64,000 nucleotides of DNA from Bacteroidales bacterium. GTDB taxonomy: Bacteria > Bacteroidota > Bacteroidia > Bacteroidales > UBA932. The position numbers were made by a program, and so were the translations under genes. This document shows, piece by piece, positions 1 to 7,908 of this stretch (position 1 is the first letter of the stretch; every line of letters starts with the position of its first letter). Below the pieces are notes generated by a model that had not been told where the DNA came from, searched no databases, and saw nothing but the letters and a program-made list of their open reading frames with translations. The stretch spans positions 1 through 64,000 of the forward strand of contig JAEESO010000004.1 in NCBI GenBank assembly GCA_016286385.1, written 5' to 3'.

Positions 1-1
1 A

Positions 2-733
2 ACAACCAATGCTTATGAGGGTACCGATAGTAAGCAGTGGGTCCTAAGAAGGTTGTCGACCGTAAAGAAGGCAAATGAGGGGACGGAGACGGGTGAGAGG
101 TTTTCTGCCTTGCTGGAGTCGTTAGTTTCGTTTGAGCGGAATGTTGCGTTGTCAAAGGATAACTATAGTTGTTGGGAGGCTTTTCTTTTAGTTACCCCCG
201 AGGAGTTCCACGCCATTGCAGAAAGACATATTGATAGTCTGAACAGGACTCTGTTTGGAAACGAGGCACTCGGCTGGGAAACCGCAAGAAAGGCGAATAC
301 CTTGGATTATTATTTTAAGTACCTTGAATTGTATCCTGAAGGAGAGCATTCAAACTTAGCCAAGAAGAAAACAATTGATCTGAGGGTCGGCAATTGGTCC
401 ATGGATAAGTACGATGATTATCCTGCTGATTGGAATCGTGGAATTCCATCTGGTGATAGTTGGATAGACATAACCAACAGGACCGATAGCGAAATCGAAT
501 TACTGTTCAGCGGAAAGAAATCTTATTCCATTATTGTACCGGGACATGGGATAACTACTATTAAAGTAGAAAATGGCAATTATATGATGCGGATGTTTTC
601 AAAAGAACAGTCTGTCTATGACATTTTTTCCAAGAAAGCTACTTTTACTGGCGGGACCTATTCCTATGAATGTTCCTTTACTAATAGGGATCTTGAACGG
701 ATTAAAAAATTGACTAATTCTAACTCTTATTAA
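2..733 (+). CDS. Hypothetical protein, 5' end outside the window
   Basis: The ORF track starts this at a TTG at 53, but the same frame is open back to the first bases of the window, so the gene most likely begins upstream and is truncated here. I do not recognise a catalytic domain. The middle has a helical stretch with a segment like YFKYLELYPEGEH, typical of TPR-type repeats in Bacteroidota proteins. The last ~90 residues look beta-rich (WIDITNRTDSEIEL, then FTGGTYSYEC), like small beta-sandwich tails of hypothetical surface or effector-associated proteins. Codon use is AT-rich, unlike the housekeeping genes further right. It ends 23 nt before an AbiC-like gene on the same strand, so the two may be one transcript. 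Function unknown. Confidence 0.7.
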   Translation, partial: TTNAYEGTDSKQWVLRRLSTVKKANEGTETGERFSALLESLVSFERNVALSKDNYSCWEAFLLVTPEEFHAIAERHIDSLNRTLFGNEALGWETARKANTLDYYFKYLELYPEGEHSNLAKKKTIDLRVGNWSMDKYDDYPADWNRGIPSGDSWIDITNRTDSEIELLFSGKKSYSIIVPGHGITTIKVENGNYMMRMFSKEQSVYDIFSKKATFTGGTYSYECSFTNRDLERIKKLTNSNSY

Positions 734-756
734 GATATTATTAGTGTTAATAGGCA

Positions 757-2049
757 ATGAAACGAATTTATAAATCCCTTTTTTGGTCATTAATAAGTAT
801 ACTTACAGTTGCGACTATTGGCATTTTTATATGGAGACTGTTTAGTCTTCCCTTTGCTTCTTCACCAGAAGCGTTCGGAGTATTCGGCGATTACATCGGA
901 GGCGTTTTCGGAGCAATAACCGGATTGGTGAGCGTCATATTTCTGTATCTTACCTATGGGAAGCAGATAGCTATTTTCAAAGAACAAAAGCGTCAAATCG
1001 AAGAACAACAATTTGAGAATAACTTCTTCCACCTTCTAGAAAATTTCATGTCATTACAGACTGGTATCCGTAGCAAGTCAAGCGAAACGGGAAATAAGAG
1101 TTATGTGGCTTATGCCAGAGGACTGATTGAAGAGGAAATAGATTCCATATGTGGCGCGAAAAATGCGTTGTCAACTTTTGAGGCCCTAGAAACCAGAACT
1201 AAAATTGACAAGTTGTATCAGGAGTTCTTCCCTCTTTCAGCTGACAATTTGGGCCATTATTTCCGCTCTCTTTACCACCTTCTAAAATACATCGAAAGCC
1301 ATTGTAAGGGCACTAAACAAGATTACTCAGATTTAGTGCAGGCTCAGATGAACACTGATGAACTGTACTTGACATGCATCAATGGCTTAAGTAGCTATGG
1401 AAGAAAAAAACTATATCCTCTACTTAACAAATTCTCATTTCTTGAGAATCTTGCTATTGATGAGAATGAAAACATACGGAACCTCGTTTATTTCTTTTAT
1501 CCCAACACGAAAAAAAAGAATATCACGGGAGAACGGAATAATGTGGTTGTAATTGCGGGGACAGAAGGAGTTGACAAAGGTAGGATTATGAAAAGACTTA
1601 TATCCGAGCATATCACAGCCCGTGTTACATCTGTTCAAGCCATGCTCCTTAGCAGGAACAAGAACCCCAGGGAGTTGAGACAGAATCACGATACTATTAA
1701 GGAAATGATAGTAAAAACGCTTGATCCTGACGAGAATTATGTAATTTGCTGCAACTTTTGTCAGTTATATCCGGACGGCACAAATGAGCGTTTACCATTA
1801 TCGCTCTATGAGGATCTTCACCCAATCGCTATAGTATTGATGGAGCCACTGATTGATCATATGATAGGTAGTATTCGCATAGACGAGAGAATAAACTTGG
1901 ATAACACACAAGCTGAGCTATATTGGGAAAACGAGGAGACTACCGTTACTGATTATGCAGACGAAAAGAGCGTTCCTCTGTATCGATTTAGTGTAGAGGA
2001 AACAGATAAGGCGATCGAGAAGATAAAGCAATTGGTCGGTAATCAATAG
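757..2049 (+). CDS. AbiC-like (putative phage abortive infection family) membrane protein with P-loop-like C-terminal region
   Basis: 430 residues. Two membrane segments lie at about residues 8-30 and 44-67, the second within FGDYIGGVFGAITGLVSVIF. A basic, Gln/Glu-rich cytoplasmic helix follows, then ENNFFHLLENF and YFRSLYHLLKYIE. This arrangement matches the putative phage abortive infection (putAbiC) family as I know it. From about residue 262 the protein changes character: VVVIAGTEGVDKGRIMKRL resembles the strand, P-loop and helix of a nucleotide kinase, but the usual GK[ST] is replaced by DKGR, so nucleotide binding is uncertain. The rest of the C-terminus alternates strands and helices as in small kinases. 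Base composition is AT-rich, suggesting transfer. A hairpin terminator follows. Role in phage defence is inferred from family membership only. Confidence 0.65.
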   Translation: MKRIYKSLFWSLISILTVATIGIFIWRLFSLPFASSPEAFGVFGDYIGGVFGAITGLVSVIFLYLTYGKQIAIFKEQKRQIEEQQFENNFFHLLENFMSLQTGIRSKSSETGNKSYVAYARGLIEEEIDSICGAKNALSTFEALETRTKIDKLYQEFFPLSADNLGHYFRSLYHLLKYIESHCKGTKQDYSDLVQAQMNTDELYLTCINGLSSYGRKKLYPLLNKFSFLENLAIDENENIRNLVYFFYPNTKKKNITGERNNVVVIAGTEGVDKGRIMKRLISEHITARVTSVQAMLLSRNKNPRELRQNHDTIKEMIVKTLDPDENYVICCNFCQLYPDGTNERLPLSLYEDLHPIAIVLMEPLIDHMIGSIRIDERINLDNTQAELYWENEETTVTDYADEKSVPLYRFSVEETDKAIEKIKQLVGNQ

Positions 2050-2097
2050 TTATCAATCCTTCGTTCTCCCTCAAAAAAGAAAAACAAATAAAAAAAA

Positions 2098-2150
2098 GAA
2101 CCGCTACCCAAATCTTCCTTCATAATGGGTCTTAGCGGTTCTTTGTTCTT
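2098..2150 (+). terminator. Hairpin terminator after the AbiC-like gene
   Basis: Arms GAACCGCTA and TAGCGGTTC pair perfectly, with an inner CCCA/TGGG extension. A run of A precedes the stem and TTTGTTCTT follows it, so it could terminate in either direction. It lies about 50 nt after the stop at 2049. Confidence 0.7.
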
Positions 2151-2168
2151 ATCATATATCCGGCTACA

Positions 2169-2291
2169 TCAGAGGGTCGGGTTCGGCAATGATACAACTT
2201 GAGTGTCCTGCCTCTCCTTTCCCGGCTCCTGATGTTCTTCCATAATCCTCCTCGGCATGGCATCAAGGGCTTTTTCTGGTGTCCGGATGTT
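2169..2291 (-). pseudogene. Possible remnant of a coding sequence
   Basis: On the minus strand a 40-codon open stretch, bounded upstream by an in-frame TAG, reads as ordinary protein (for example EKALDAMPRRIMEEHQEPG). It could be the tail of a decayed gene or a small ORF starting at an internal ATG. I do not recognise the family. Support is only the plausible amino-acid composition. Confidence 0.2.
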
Positions 2292-2383
2292 CTATTTCAT
2301 AACGGTTTCTTTTCTACAATTAAGGTTTTAGTGGTTTTTGGGACGGTGCTGAGATGATGATTAAGCGCGGATCCAAGGTCAGA

Positions 2384-2415
2384 GTCGTAAAGATGGATAC
2401 TGCCGGCGGAATGGA
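2384..2415 (+). repeat. 32-bp direct repeat, left copy
   Basis: Matches 3691-3722 at 31 of 32 positions (shared core AGATGGATACTGCCGGCGGA). The two copies bracket the 2551-3603 gene in the same orientation. Confidence 0.85.
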
Positions 2416-2550
2416 AAAGCCCCCTCTTTTCTGCGACAAAGCGGTATCCTCAAACATTTCCGACGAGGTTCGCTGATTATCAGTGCGTTGTGATTGCTTG
2501 ACTAAAACTTCTTTTTTTACGGTTCGGAAGATAATCGGTATCTTTGCTAT

Positions 2551-3603
2551 ATGAAAACAGACAAGGCTCCCTTCGATTCCGGTATTCTCAAGAAAGTCAC
2601 CGACCTGTTGTATTTCTTGGCTTTTGACTATCTGCTGGCTTCTTTCATCTATGAAAAGGGTCATCCGGTGGCCGCCGGCATCGCCGCCGTCTTTCTGATG
2701 GCCATATCCGTGATAACGGTTTTCAGGGACCGCCAGTTCCCAGACATGGCCTTTCCCGAGAGCACGCTGGCGTTTGATGGAACATTGATGATTCTGGCTA
2801 TCCTGTATATATGTTCCCCTTCCGCAGAAACGAAGAGAGATGGCCAGTTTCTGCCGATCATGGCCCTTGGTTTCGTGGCGTCCTTGCTGGATGTTTTCCG
2901 TCTGATCATGCAAGGTGCATTCAAGGACCGGTCATTCGGGACTCTGTTCCATGAGCAACTCCGCCTGCCCGTCTGGGTCGATGTCGTACTCCTGTTCTGG
3001 CCGGTCTACAGCGGATTTACGGACGGGTGGAACACTCTTGGCGCTGTCGGCTTTGCGGCCATAGGGCTTCTCGTCCTGGACTTGATCCATAATGTGGTCA
3101 TCCTGCCATCCGTCATCCGCAAGGAAAAACAAATCTATGCCGATTATATCCGGGACTTGCAGAATGAGAAAACAGCGCTGGCCCGGGTCGATACCGACAA
3201 AGCGGCTTTCGACGAAGAAACGAAGGCGTTGCTGGTTGACCGCATCGAGCTGATCGACCGAATCCTGATTGGCAGGATTTCTGGGAATGCCGTTTTCAAC
3301 CGCCGGACGGACAGAGAAGTCGAGAAGGTCATAGCCGACCGTTCTTCTTTTATCGAAAGCCTTGCCCTGCATTTCTCCTTCAGCCACCCCAGGGCCATCG
3401 AGCAGTTGCAGAAGCAAGGGTTGTCCCGGTACGAGATCGGACTATGCTGCCTGTATTTCATGGGCTATAATGGGAAGGAGGTGAAGGACATTTCCGACAC
3501 CGCCATGATCTACCACGTTAACAGTGCCATCCGGCAGAAACTCGGCCTGAGTGCCAACGACGTCAACCTTTCCACCTATATCCGGGCGCTGTTCGATGCC
3601 TGA
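2551..3603 (+). CDS. Membrane protein with C-terminal helix-turn-helix (putative one-component sensor)
   Basis: 350 residues. Roughly five hydrophobic segments lie between residues 16 and 184 (for example FLMAISVITVF, ALGFVASLLDVF, FAAIGLLVLDLIHNVVI). A charged coiled-coil-like linker follows at about 190-215. The C-terminal ~60 residues read LSRYEIGLCCLYFMGYNGKE then DISDTAMIYHVNSAIRQKLG, which resembles the LuxR-like HTH that ends many Bacteroidota membrane or TPR regulators. The likely role is to sense something at the inner membrane and bind DNA directly, but no ligand or target is apparent. It stands alone between accessory genes, and near-identical 32-bp direct repeats flank it on both sides. 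Confidence 0.6.
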   Translation: MKTDKAPFDSGILKKVTDLLYFLAFDYLLASFIYEKGHPVAAGIAAVFLMAISVITVFRDRQFPDMAFPESTLAFDGTLMILAILYICSPSAETKRDGQFLPIMALGFVASLLDVFRLIMQGAFKDRSFGTLFHEQLRLPVWVDVVLLFWPVYSGFTDGWNTLGAVGFAAIGLLVLDLIHNVVILPSVIRKEKQIYADYIRDLQNEKTALARVDTDKAAFDEETKALLVDRIELIDRILIGRISGNAVFNRRTDREVEKVIADRSSFIESLALHFSFSHPRAIEQLQKQGLSRYEIGLCCLYFMGYNGKEVKDISDTAMIYHVNSAIRQKLGLSANDVNLSTYIRALFDA

Positions 3604-3690
3604 TGAATGCCGTCCACCATAAAAACAACATTATCAATGAGGTGAAGGATGCTTTTGAGAAGTCATATTGATAGAACGAATCAAAACAGG

Positions 3691-3722
3691 GTCGTGAAGA
3701 TGGATACTGCCGGCGGAATGGA
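3691..3722 (+). repeat. 32-bp direct repeat, right copy
   Basis: Second copy of the 2384-2415 repeat, with a single mismatch. It starts 88 nt after the stop of the 2551-3603 gene. No integrase or recombinase lies between the copies. Confidence 0.85.
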
Positions 3723-3750
3723 CTGGCAGGCGTATGGTGGCAGATACGAA

Positions 3751-3774
3751 AAGCCAGCCCCGAAAGGCTGGCTT
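3751..3774 (-). terminator. Hairpin, probable terminator of the 3868-4389 gene
   Basis: AAGCCAGCC pairs with GGCTGGCTT around a short loop. On the minus strand the stem is followed by TTTTCG, a short U-tract, about 95 nt beyond the stop of the minus-strand gene. Confidence 0.45.
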
Positions 3775-3867
3775 GCTGTGTAGACCAAACACTCCGAATC
3801 TCGAATCTCCGGTTCCTGGAGGGGTTACAGGAAATCCAGGCTTTTTTAGTCAATCTGATGAGCTAAA

Positions 3868-4389
3868 CTAAAAATACAGAGCATTTTTCGATGAGTGAGG
3901 GAAATGCTCCACATCAGATCTATGCTTTCTTGCCCATGCCTCCTTGGCAATATATAAAACTCCTTCGCTCTCATTCGCCCAGAAATCCTTTTCCTTTCCC
4001 TCGAGAACTCGTTTGAAAAAGTCTACCCCATGAATCATAGCCGTGCAACGAGCATACAAGAATGAATCATCGTGACCAATGTTCTTCTGAGTGAAAGAGT
4101 GAATAAAGTAAGGCTTGTTTAACAAGGATAGCAAATCTGCCAATGTGTCCTCGAATCTGAAAATCACGTCGTCCTCTTCTTGAGACAAGCGGATAACAGC
4201 TGCGTTGGTTTCAACTTCATATTCGGAAACTGGTCGGCAAAGAGACAGGATTTCCCAGAATAACGGATCTTGCTGGGATTCCGTCAATGTGACTGGATCC
4301 GGTCTGCCTCTTCGTTGATAAATAAAAAGAGCCACACCCGCTAAAACCAGGAGGATAATCAAAACAGTTTTGGTAGACATTATTCTCAT
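3868..4389 (-). CDS. Membrane-anchored DUF4240-like hypothetical protein
   Basis: 173 residues (171 if it starts at the third-codon-in ATG, MSTKTV). The N-terminal hydrophobic helix TVLIILLVLAGVALFIY is followed by a basic stop-transfer RRGR, so the rest is probably cytoplasmic. The body opens with DPLFWEIL and continues with LSQEEDDVIFRFEDTLADLL and a MIHGVDFFKRVLEGKEKDF segment. That order resembles the DUF4240 family (FW..., then EE/F...L, then a segment on a restricted length of the chain), but the match is by eye and moderate. No catalytic role is known for that family. Composition is less GC-rich than the core genes. It is a lone gene in the accessory segment. Confidence 0.5.
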   Translation of the reverse strand: MRIMSTKTVLIILLVLAGVALFIYQRRGRPDPVTLTESQQDPLFWEILSLCRPVSEYEVETNAAVIRLSQEEDDVIFRFEDTLADLLSLLNKPYFIHSFTQKNIGHDDSFLYARCTAMIHGVDFFKRVLEGKEKDFWANESEGVLYIAKEAWARKHRSDVEHFPHSSKNALYF

Positions 4390-4423
4390 TGTTGGATTTC
4401 ACATGCATCTTTGGCAAAGATAA

Positions 4424-4459
4424 GAAAAAAAAGAAAGCCGGTCAATTTGACTGGCTTTC
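4424..4459 (-). terminator. Intrinsic terminator of the toxin-antitoxin operon
   Basis: Read on the minus strand, GAAAGCC...GGCTTTC closes a stem with an inner TCAA/TTGA extension, directly followed by a run of eight T. It lies about 110 nt beyond the toxin stop. Confidence 0.8.
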
Positions 4460-4571
4460 ATTGCTATGTAGACTACCATAACGAATTATCTAACTTTTAT
4501 GCCTCCTACGCACGTCTGGTGAGGCTTGGGGAGTACTTGGAGCGTCGCGGAATAAGGATTATACTTTGCAA

Positions 4572-4913
4572 TTAAGCATCTATTTCCAAGTGCTGGGCAG
4601 CAACGTGGTTGTTGGTTAGATACCTGACAAGGAAGGTCGTTTCGCCATCTATGTCATGAACGCTGTAGAAAACATACCAAACGGTTTGTTTATTGTGTTT
4701 AAAGGCAGAGTAAAATAGGTCGGTCCCATAACGCTCGAAATAAGCGGGAGCCCCCTTCCGTACCTTTAGAGGAAGATTTGTCTGAATATCTCTAAACAGT
4801 TGCTCCGAATACGCGATGGCCGCATCTTTAAAGCCAAGATACCCTTCATCGTAGAGTACTTGGGCAAGTTCAAGGAATTGATTGACGACTTCTGGAAGAA
4901 ATAGGACCTTCAT
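4572..4913 (-). CDS. RelE/ParE-type toxin of a toxin-antitoxin pair
   Basis: 113 residues, the usual size for the RelE/ParE superfamily. It opens MKVLFLPEVVNQFLEL, followed by a helix rich in Leu and Ala. The C-terminal half has YFERYGTDLFYSAFKHN and VWYVFYSVHDIDGE, matching the strand pattern of these small RNase or gyrase-directed toxins (R-x-Y-x-F-like strands). I cannot decide between ribosome-dependent mRNA cleavage and gyrase targeting. It follows its antitoxin by 3 nt, so the two are surely one transcript. The gene sits in the AT-richer accessory segment, consistent with horizontal acquisition. Confidence 0.75.
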   Translation of the reverse strand: MKVLFLPEVVNQFLELAQVLYDEGYLGFKDAAIAYSEQLFRDIQTNLPLKVRKGAPAYFERYGTDLFYSAFKHNKQTVWYVFYSVHDIDGETTFLVRYLTNNHVAAQHLEIDA

Positions 4914-4916
4914 AAA

Positions 4917-5153
4917 CTACGCACTTCTCTCTGCCTCTTTCTTCTCAAACATCTGCGTAAGGCCCTCACGAACGCGTTCAATCACGTCATCGACAGTGAT
5001 GGCACGTGCTAAATCGGCATCCGATGCATTGTTTTGTGCGACAAGTACAAAAGACTCATCGCGGCCACGCTGGATTATAACCCGCTCCGTACGGGCCAAG
5101 TCCAGATACTTCTTCATATTGTTGCGGAGTTCCGCCGAACTGATGACAACCAT
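4917..5153 (-). CDS. Phd/YefM-type antitoxin
   Basis: 78 residues. The N-terminus VVISSAELRNNMKKYLDLA followed by ERVIIQRGRDESFVLV is the standard Phd/YefM fold, which binds operator DNA as a dimer. The acidic, helical C-terminus (TVDDVIERVREGLTQMFEKK) is the part expected to wrap the toxin. It is the first gene of the pair, as usual for this type. A perfect 16-bp palindrome starts 8 nt upstream of its start codon and is the obvious autoregulatory operator. Confidence 0.85.
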   Translation of the reverse strand: MVVISSAELRNNMKKYLDLARTERVIIQRGRDESFVLVAQNNASDADLARAITVDDVIERVREGLTQMFEKKEAERSA

Positions 5154-5160
5154 AACACAA

Positions 5161-5176
5161 GTACATTATAATGTAC
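5161..5176. promoter_or_regulatory. Palindromic operator of the toxin-antitoxin operon
   Basis: GTACATTATAATGTAC is a perfect 16-bp palindrome just upstream of the antitoxin start on the minus strand. Phd/YefM antitoxins repress their own operons by binding such sites, so binding here is a strong inference. Confidence 0.75.
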
Positions 5177-5202
5177 AAAAGTAGATAGAATAATTGAAAA
5201 AA

Positions 5203-5237
5203 CAAAAAAAGAGGACAAATCTTTCGATTTATCCTCT
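5203..5237 (-). terminator. Terminator after tRNA-fMet
   Basis: On the minus strand AGAGGA...TCCTCT with inner AAATC/GATTT forms a long stem around GAAA, then TTTTTTTG. It begins about 5 nt beyond the tRNA 3' end. Confidence 0.85.
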
Positions 5238-5241
5238 GTAG

Positions 5242-5314
<73 letters not shown>

Positions 5315-5360
5315 GTTTGGGATTGCAAAGGTAAGGAGATTTTTTTAATTCTCCAAATTT

Positions 5361-6368
5361 TTATGCCAGTTCTATTCCGGCGGCGGCGCACTGGCGGCGC
5401 ATTTCTTCCGGCCACACGGCCGACTGGATTTCCCCAATGTGGGCTTTCCTGAGAAGGAACATACACAGGCGGGATTGGCCGATACCTCCTCCTATTGTCT
5501 GGGGAAGTTTCCCTTCCAGAAGGAGCCTGTGGAAGTAGAGATTCTCTTTCCACAGCTGGTCACGGGCCGATAGTTGACTATGGAGGGTGGGGGCGTCTAC
5601 CCTTATACCCATTGAGGATATCTCGAAGGCGCTCTCAATGATGGGATTCCAAAGGAGGATGTCTCCGTTGAGGGACCAGTCGTCGTAGTCGGCGGCGCGG
5701 CCGTCGTGGGGCTCACCGTTGGATAGCGGCCCGCCTATTCCCATCACAAAAACGGCCCCATACTCACGCGTAACGGCGTTTTCACGCTCCTTTGGACTCA
5801 TCCCGGGATAGCGCTGGAGAAGCTCCTCCGCGGTAATGAAATAGATATCCTCCGGAAGGATAGGGGTAATCTGGGGGAACTCAACATAGAGTTTATTCTC
5901 CGTAACCTTCACGGCTTCATAGATACGGCGGACGGTCTTACGGAGATACTCCTGATTCCTTTCCTGAGGCAGCATCACCTTCTCCCAGTCCCACTGGTCC
6001 ACATATATTGAATGTATATTGTCAAGGTCTTCGTCCGGGCGCAGGGCATTCATATCCGTATAGATGCCGCGGCCGGGAGCGGTATGTAGTTCTGCCAGTT
6101 TGAGCCTTTTCCACTTTGCAAGCGAATGAACCACCTCTGCGGGGGCCTCATTCATGCTTTTCACCGGGAAACGCACCGGGCGCTCCACTCCGTTTAGGTC
6201 GTCGTTGAGGCCCTGCCCGGAGAGAACCATCATAGGGGCGGTAACGCGAAGCAGCGCAAGCTGGGCGCTTAGGTTTACCTGGAACATGTCCTTGACGGCT
6301 TTGATGGCCTTCTCTGTCTGTTCCACACCGCCAAGGATGTTGCGGTAGTTCTTGGGTATAATGAGCAT
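5361..6368 (-). CDS. asnA: Aspartate--ammonia ligase
   Basis: 335 residues, normal for AsnA. It makes asparagine from aspartate, ammonia and ATP through an aspartyl-adenylate, on a class II aminoacyl-tRNA-synthetase-like fold. Visible signatures are the N-terminal QTEKAIKAVKDMFQ, the VERPVRFPVK segment, SIYVDQWDWEK, GPLSNGEPHDGRAADYDDW, and the motif-3-like GGGIGQSRLCMFLLRK near the end. The start codon overlaps the last base of hisS, so the two are translationally coupled and co-transcribed from the hisS promoter. tRNA-fMet lies downstream on the same strand and may be read from the same transcript. Confidence 0.95.
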   Translation of the reverse strand: MLIIPKNYRNILGGVEQTEKAIKAVKDMFQVNLSAQLALLRVTAPMMVLSGQGLNDDLNGVERPVRFPVKSMNEAPAEVVHSLAKWKRLKLAELHTAPGRGIYTDMNALRPDEDLDNIHSIYVDQWDWEKVMLPQERNQEYLRKTVRRIYEAVKVTENKLYVEFPQITPILPEDIYFITAEELLQRYPGMSPKERENAVTREYGAVFVMGIGGPLSNGEPHDGRAADYDDWSLNGDILLWNPIIESAFEISSMGIRVDAPTLHSQLSARDQLWKENLYFHRLLLEGKLPQTIGGGIGQSRLCMFLLRKAHIGEIQSAVWPEEMRRQCAAAGIELA

Positions 6369-7690
6369 TATGACAGGAAGTCCAGGATGGAGTTTATATC
6401 ATTGGCGGGGAAGGCCTTCTGCTCTCCGCTCACAAGATTCTTGAGGTTCACGGTGCCGGCCTCAATTTCAGTTGATCCATTGATTGAGATGAACGGAATG
6501 GCCTTTCTATCGGCATAATCAAACTGTTTTTTGAGTTTGGTGGCCTCAGGGTACACCTCAACTGCAACGCCGGCTTCACGAAGAGCCTTTGCAAGAGGCA
6601 GGACATAGCGGAGTTCATCGGCCCCCATAACTGCAAAAAGAAGCCTGGTGGACTGCTCCAGGGCGGTAGGGAAGAGTCCGAGGCCCGTTAGGACGTCGTA
6701 GATTCGGTCTGCGCCAAAGGAGATGCCAACTCCGGAAAGGTCAGGAAGGCCGAATATTCCGGTGAGGTTGTCGTACCTTCCGCCGCCGCAGATACTGCCG
6801 ATTTCCCAGTCCTGAGCCTTTACCTCGAAGATTGCGCCGGTGTAGTAATTGAGGCCTCGGGCAAGGGAAAGGTCCATCTCCACGGGCGCTTTTACGCCGG
6901 CGGCTTCAATGAGGCCGAAAAGCTCCTCAAGCTCTTCAAGGCCCTTGAGGCCGGTCTCGGAGGCTTCAAAGAGAGCCTTCATGGCGCCGATCTTATCGGC
7001 CGAACTGCCCTGGAGGGAAAGGATCTTCTCGATGACGGCAATTCCCGCTGCCGGGATGCATTTTTCGGCCATCTCTTCCTTAACTTTCTCAAGGCCGATC
7101 TTATCCAGTTTGTCGATGGCCACGGTGATGTCCACAACCTTGTCCGGGGCTCCGGCAATCTCTGCGATGCCGGTGAGGACCTTGCGGTTGTTGATGTGGA
7201 TCTTGACGCGCACTCCAAGTTTTCCGAATACGGCGTCTACCATCTGGACCAGTTCCAGTTCATTCACCTGGGAGCGGCTGCCGATAACGTCTACGTCGCA
7301 CTGGTAAAACTCACGGTAGCGGCCCTTCTGGGGGCGGTCCGCCCTCCAGACGGGCTGAATCTGGAAACGCTTGAACGGGAAGGAAATCTCATTCTGATGC
7401 TGGACCACGAAACGTGCGAAAGGCACGGTTAAGTCATACCTGAGGCCCTTTTCCGGAGCAAGTTCCGCTTTTTCACCGCTGTTCTGGATGCGGAAAAGGA
7501 GTTTGTCTCCTTCCTCTCCGTACTTTCCAAGAAGGGTGCTGAGGCCCTCCATTGCGGGGGTCTGGATTTCCTGGTAGCCGAAGGTGCGGAAGACACTGCG
7601 GATGGTGTCGAAGATGTAATTGCGGCGGGACATATCGGCCTGGCCGAAATCACGGGTGCCTTTGGGTATGGATGGTTTCTGGATGGCCAT
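6368..7690 (-). CDS. hisS: Histidyl-tRNA synthetase
   Basis: 440 residues. Class II motifs are in order: motif 1 around [33 protein letters not shown], motif 2 in the [20 protein letters not shown] segment, the HisRS-specific [15 protein letters not shown], and motif 3 in [13 protein letters not shown]. The C-terminal anticodon-binding domain follows at about residues 345-440. It charges tRNA-His with histidine. It is first in a two-gene operon with asnA and divergent from tRNA-Gly, with overlapping promoters in the gap. Confidence 0.97.
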   Translation of the reverse strand: MAIQKPSIPKGTRDFGQADMSRRNYIFDTIRSVFRTFGYQEIQTPAMEGLSTLLGKYGEEGDKLLFRIQNSGEKAELAPEKGLRYDLTVPFARFVVQHQNEISFPFKRFQIQPVWRADRPQKGRYREFYQCDVDVIGSRSQVNELELVQMVDAVFGKLGVRVKIHINNRKVLTGIAEIAGAPDKVVDITVAIDKLDKIGLEKVKEEMAEKCIPAAGIAVIEKILSLQGSSADKIGAMKALFEASETGLKGLEELEELFGLIEAAGVKAPVEMDLSLARGLNYYTGAIFEVKAQDWEIGSICGGGRYDNLTGIFGLPDLSGVGISFGADRIYDVLTGLGLFPTALEQSTRLLFAVMGADELRYVLPLAKALREAGVAVEVYPEATKLKKQFDYADRKAIPFISINGSTEIEAGTVNLKNLVSGEQKAFPANDINSILDFLS

Positions 7691-7701
7691 TTCACAAAAA
7701 T

Positions 7702-7736
7702 TTTGACAAAGTTACAATTTTTTGTGTTATCTTTGC
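7702..7736. promoter_or_regulatory. Divergent promoters for tRNA-Gly (+) and hisS (-)
   Basis: For the plus strand, TTTG at 7702-7705 is followed 22 nt later by TATCTTTG (7728-7735), 12 nt before the tRNA. For the minus strand, TAACTTTG is read at 7714-7707, with a weaker TTG about 21 nt upstream of it. Both fit the Bacteroidota housekeeping sigma consensus TTTG...TAnnTTTG. Confidence 0.7.
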
Positions 7737-7747
7737 AATCCACTCAA

Positions 7748-7823
7748 GCGAGATTAGCTCAGTTGGTAGAGCGTTGGCTTCCCAAGCCGAAGGTCGCGAG
7801 TTCGAGACTCGTATCTCGCTCCA
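7748..7823 (+). tRNA. tRNA-Gly (anticodon CCC)
   Basis: 76 nt including an encoded CCA. The acceptor stem GCGAGAT pairs with ATCTCGC, and the anticodon loop TTCCCAA gives anticodon CCC for GGG codons. D-arm AGCTCAGTTGGTAGAGC and T-arm TTCGAGA are standard. Confidence 0.95.
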
Positions 7824-7826
7824 TTT

Positions 7827-7855
7827 CGCCAGCCCTTTGAAAGGCTGGCGTTTTT
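7827..7855 (+). terminator. Terminator of tRNA-Gly
   Basis: CGCCAGCC pairs with GGCTGGCG around a 8-nt loop, followed by TTTTT. It starts 3 nt after the tRNA. Confidence 0.9.
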
Positions 7856-7908
7856 CTATGCTTCCCGGTGCATCCAGAGGCCCTGGAGTAGTCTACAAGG
7901 CTTCTTTA

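Larger units (their letters stand above)
2050..2550. other. 501-bp gene-poor gap
   Basis: Contains a terminator-like hairpin at 2098-2141, a short possibly degraded coding stretch on the minus strand (2169-2291), and the left copy of a 32-bp direct repeat (2384-2415). The ORF at 2320-2913 on the minus strand runs into the antisense of the following gene and looks like a shadow. No RNA gene or intact CDS is evident. Confidence 0.5.

Noticed and set aside
2320-2913. 197-aa minus-strand ORF
   Set aside because: More than half is antisense to the 2551 gene, which has a recognisable HTH and membrane helices; composition is unconvincing.
4440-4575. Plus-strand frame reading like protein (LSNFYASYARLVRLGEYL...) before a TAA
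   Set aside because: It is plausible as a decayed gene end, but it runs back through a terminator stem and an A-tract with no start codon and no family match; too weak to annotate.
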